Source: an uncultured Bacteroidota bacterium (GTDB lineage: Bacteria; Bacteroidota; Bacteroidia; Chitinophagales; Chitinophagaceae). From it: 46,817 nt of DNA. Location of the stretch: the NCBI GenBank assembly GCA_903835005.1, contig CAILLK010000041.1:1-46817 (forward strand), given 5' to 3'. A program made the translations under genes and the position numbers. Below, piece after piece: positions 44,974-46,817 of this stretch (the first letter of the stretch is position 1; each line of letters opens with the position of its first letter). Below the pieces are notes generated by a model. That model made no database searches, was not told where the DNA came from, and was given only the letters and a program-made list of their open reading frames with translations.

Positions 44974-46203
44974 ATGCCTGGAAATATAAAGTCGAAAAAA
45001 TATACATTGTGGATTATCGTAGGGATTGTATCGTTGAATTCTATAGGAATGTCTATAGTTCTGCCCCTTCTCCCATTTTTAATAGGAAAATATCTTCCCG
45101 CTCGCCAGGTCGTTTTTGGGATGAGTGCGCTCATGTCGGTATTTGCTGCATGTACGTTTTTAGCCGCTCCGATATTTGGGGCCTTGAGCGACAGGTACGG
45201 GCGGAAAGGTATTCTTATGCTCAGCCTTTTTGGCTCGGTCGTAGGATATATTTTGTTTGGAATAGGGGGAGCGCTATGGATATTTTTCCTCGGGCGTATC
45301 ATAGATGGGCTTACAGCCGGGAATATAAGTACGCTGTTTGCATACATATCCGACAGTACAAAACCCGAGGAACGGAGTAGATGGTTTGGCTATATAAGTG
45401 CAGCGATGGGGATAGGGAAATTGGGAGGCCCTGCATTGGGCGGGTTGTTGGGGAGCATTTCTCTTGGGTTGCCTTTTTTTGTAACAGCAGGACTAATATT
45501 ACTTTCCGGCTTAGCTGTATATTTTCTTTTGCCTGAATCCTTGGCTCCCGAAAAGAGGACTAAACATTTAACGCTTAATAGCTTCAATACCTTTTCACAT
45601 TTCAAAGACATATTCAGTCTGAAAGAAGTTAGGTTGCTGCTTACACTGGGTGTACTTTTTTATGCGGCGTTGGGTATTTTTCAGTTTAATTTTATCATTT
45701 TCCTGAAAGACATTTATAAATGGGGACCAGTATTTATCGGCAGTTTGTTAACTCTTGTGGGTATTTGTGAAATTATTTCACGTGCATTGTTTTTGCCTTG
45801 GTTATTGAAATATTTTAGCGCAAGAAGTATCGGAATATCAGGTTTAATTTGTTTTGGGTTTGGAGTGGGAATGATTCTCGCAAGTATATATATACACTTA
45901 ATAGTTCTTATTTTGTTTGCTGTAGTATTTATAATCTGTGGCGAGGGCTTATTTGACCCAATATACAATGGCAAATTGTCGCAATCCGTTGACGAAAGCA
46001 AACAAGGAAAATTACAGGGGGTGAGCCAAAGCATACAGGCGGCAAATAGCATGCTCATTCCGCTGGTGGCAGCTGCCATCTATTTTTATAGCCCAAGTAT
46101 GTTGTATGCAACAGCAACATTAATTGTTCTGACGGTAGTTATTATGTATGTGAAATTTCTTCCTAAAACAATCCCCGGTCAAAACCAAGACGAGAATGTT
46201 TAA
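44974..46203 (+). CDS. MFS drug-type exporter (TetA-like)
   Basis: A 409-residue inner-membrane protein with twelve hydrophobic segments. The MFS motif A is GALSDRYGRKGILM (between helices 2 and 3), the first helix is IIVGIVSLNSIGMSIVLPLL and the central GPALGGLLGSISLGLP is motif C of drug/proton antiporters. It is in the tetracycline/multidrug efflux branch, but the substrate cannot be told. The AraC regulator is divergent and a DoxX gene follows 68 bp later. Confidence 0.9.
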   Translation: MPGNIKSKKYTLWIIVGIVSLNSIGMSIVLPLLPFLIGKYLPARQVVFGMSALMSVFAACTFLAAPIFGALSDRYGRKGILMLSLFGSVVGYILFGIGGALWIFFLGRIIDGLTAGNISTLFAYISDSTKPEERSRWFGYISAAMGIGKLGGPALGGLLGSISLGLPFFVTAGLILLSGLAVYFLLPESLAPEKRTKHLTLNSFNTFSHFKDIFSLKEVRLLLTLGVLFYAALGIFQFNFIIFLKDIYKWGPVFIGSLLTLVGICEIISRALFLPWLLKYFSARSIGISGLICFGFGVGMILASIYIHLIVLILFAVVFIICGEGLFDPIYNGKLSQSVDESKQGKLQGVSQSIQAANSMLIPLVAAAIYFYSPSMLYATATLIVLTVVIMYVKFLPKTIPGQNQDENV

Positions 46204-46271
46204 TTGCTCCTATGGCTATTATCAAGAAAACAGCAATACAACGTTATAATGTTTTTAAAGCTGATAAATAA

Positions 46272-46643
46272 ATGAACACAACGCTTTGGGTGATACAAGT
46301 ATTACTTGCTGCCATATTTATAATACCGGGTTTTGGAAAAATCAGTAGTAGCAAAGAGCAGCACATAGCAGACGGACATATAAAATCCGGAGCGTCTATT
46401 GTCCCTATTCGGATACTCGGTATATTTGAATGGCTTGGCTGCATCGGTATTATTGTGCCGTGGTACGTGGGTATCATTCCAGTACTGACTCCTATCGCCG
46501 CCATGTGCTTTTGTTTGATTATGGTGGCGGGACTGGTCAATCATTTGCTAAAGAAGGAATACAAAATGCTGCCGTTGTTGACTGTTATTCTTGTTCTTGC
46601 TGCTGTGGTAGCGTACTTTAGATTTAAACAGTTAGCTTTATAA
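46272..46643 (+). CDS. DoxX-family membrane protein
   Basis: A 123-residue membrane protein with four hydrophobic helices: TLWVIQVLLAAIFIIPGFGK, LGIFEWLGCIGIIVPWYVG, VLTPIAAMCFCLIMVAGLVN and LLTVILVLAAVVAYFRF. The GFGKI segment and the helix layout match DoxX. Its role is not defined; relatives accompany redox or efflux genes. It follows the MFS gene closely. Confidence 0.85.
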   Translation: MNTTLWVIQVLLAAIFIIPGFGKISSSKEQHIADGHIKSGASIVPIRILGIFEWLGCIGIIVPWYVGIIPVLTPIAAMCFCLIMVAGLVNHLLKKEYKMLPLLTVILVLAAVVAYFRFKQLAL

Positions 46644-46740
46644 ATGTGAAGACATTCTACTTCCACTAGGCTATGATTTAGGATCAAGTTGAAAAGTTGG
46701 GGGAAGAAAAATATTATTGTTGTTTTGTGGTCAAAAAACA

Positions 46741-46817
46741 GTGTTGAGCGACAAATACCAAGGGTTGATTTCCCTATTCTTTCCTGAAGGGCTTTTAGAT
46801 TATTTTGATATTGTTAA
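46741..46817 (+). CDS. Start of an ISAon1-like transposase, cut by the window end
   Basis: The frame from the GTG at 46741 (or TTG at 46744) gives LSDKYQGLISLFFPEGLLDY then FDIV and runs off the edge. This matches the N-terminal region of ISAon1-family transposases (LxxLILPEGLLEYFDVV pattern). The frame is open back to about 46693, after a TGA at 46690-46692. No terminal inverted repeat could be identified from the 95 bp upstream. It shows that an insertion sequence borders the AraC/MFS/DoxX block. Confidence 0.7.
   Translation, partial: MLSDKYQGLISLFFPEGLLDYFDIV

Overview
This window reads as chromosomal DNA of a Bacteroidota bacterium, most likely a Chitinophagales-like member. The evidence is TAnnTTTG-type promoters with little Shine-Dalgarno signal, five secreted proteins that end in a type IX secretion (T9SS) sorting domain, a TonB-dependent receptor with a carboxypeptidase-like N-terminal domain, and family members typical of the phylum (DUF6438, LuxC-like acyl-CoA reductase beside a ferredoxin, PNGase F-like protein). 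The genus cannot be fixed from sequence alone. No rRNA gene, complete tRNA gene or CRISPR array was seen.

Left part (1-5.1 kb): a TPR-membrane protein, a single-chain restriction-modification-like methyltransferase, and a 0.4 kb cluster of palindromic repeats. 5.1-12 kb: an ABC ATPase without its permease, then a leftward secreted/uptake locus made of a TonB-dependent receptor, a beta-helix-like lipoprotein, an unlisted 45-residue membrane peptide and a secreted endonuclease/exonuclease/phosphatase-fold enzyme. 12-26 kb is mostly housekeeping and envelope: L,D-transpeptidase, polysaccharide deacetylase-like protein, LutB-like protein, SDR with an AraC regulator, Hsp20, PyrD, a repeat-rich secreted protein, acyl-CoA reductase/ferredoxin pair, a membrane-anchored HExxH protein, DUF6438 and DprA.

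26-39 kb holds core translation and metabolism genes (rimO, der, tilS, rlmH, ahcY, an OxyR-like regulator), a PNGase F-like glycosidase and a rhomboid protease. Three disrupted reading frames lie here: a HicB-like antitoxin with an internal TAA, a RelE-like toxin with a -1 frameshift (its antitoxin is intact), and a three-helix membrane protein with an internal TGA whose far end overlaps the next gene by ATGA. They may be decaying toxin-antitoxin or accessory modules, or sequence errors.

39-47 kb: an Ig-like repeat protein and an NHL-repeat protein (both T9SS cargo), then a likely island boundary: a fragment matching the 3' end of tRNA-Pro, its terminator-like hairpin, and a 21-bp direct repeat. 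Beyond it are an AraC regulator, a divergent MFS exporter, a DoxX protein and the start of an ISAon1-like transposase cut by the window edge.
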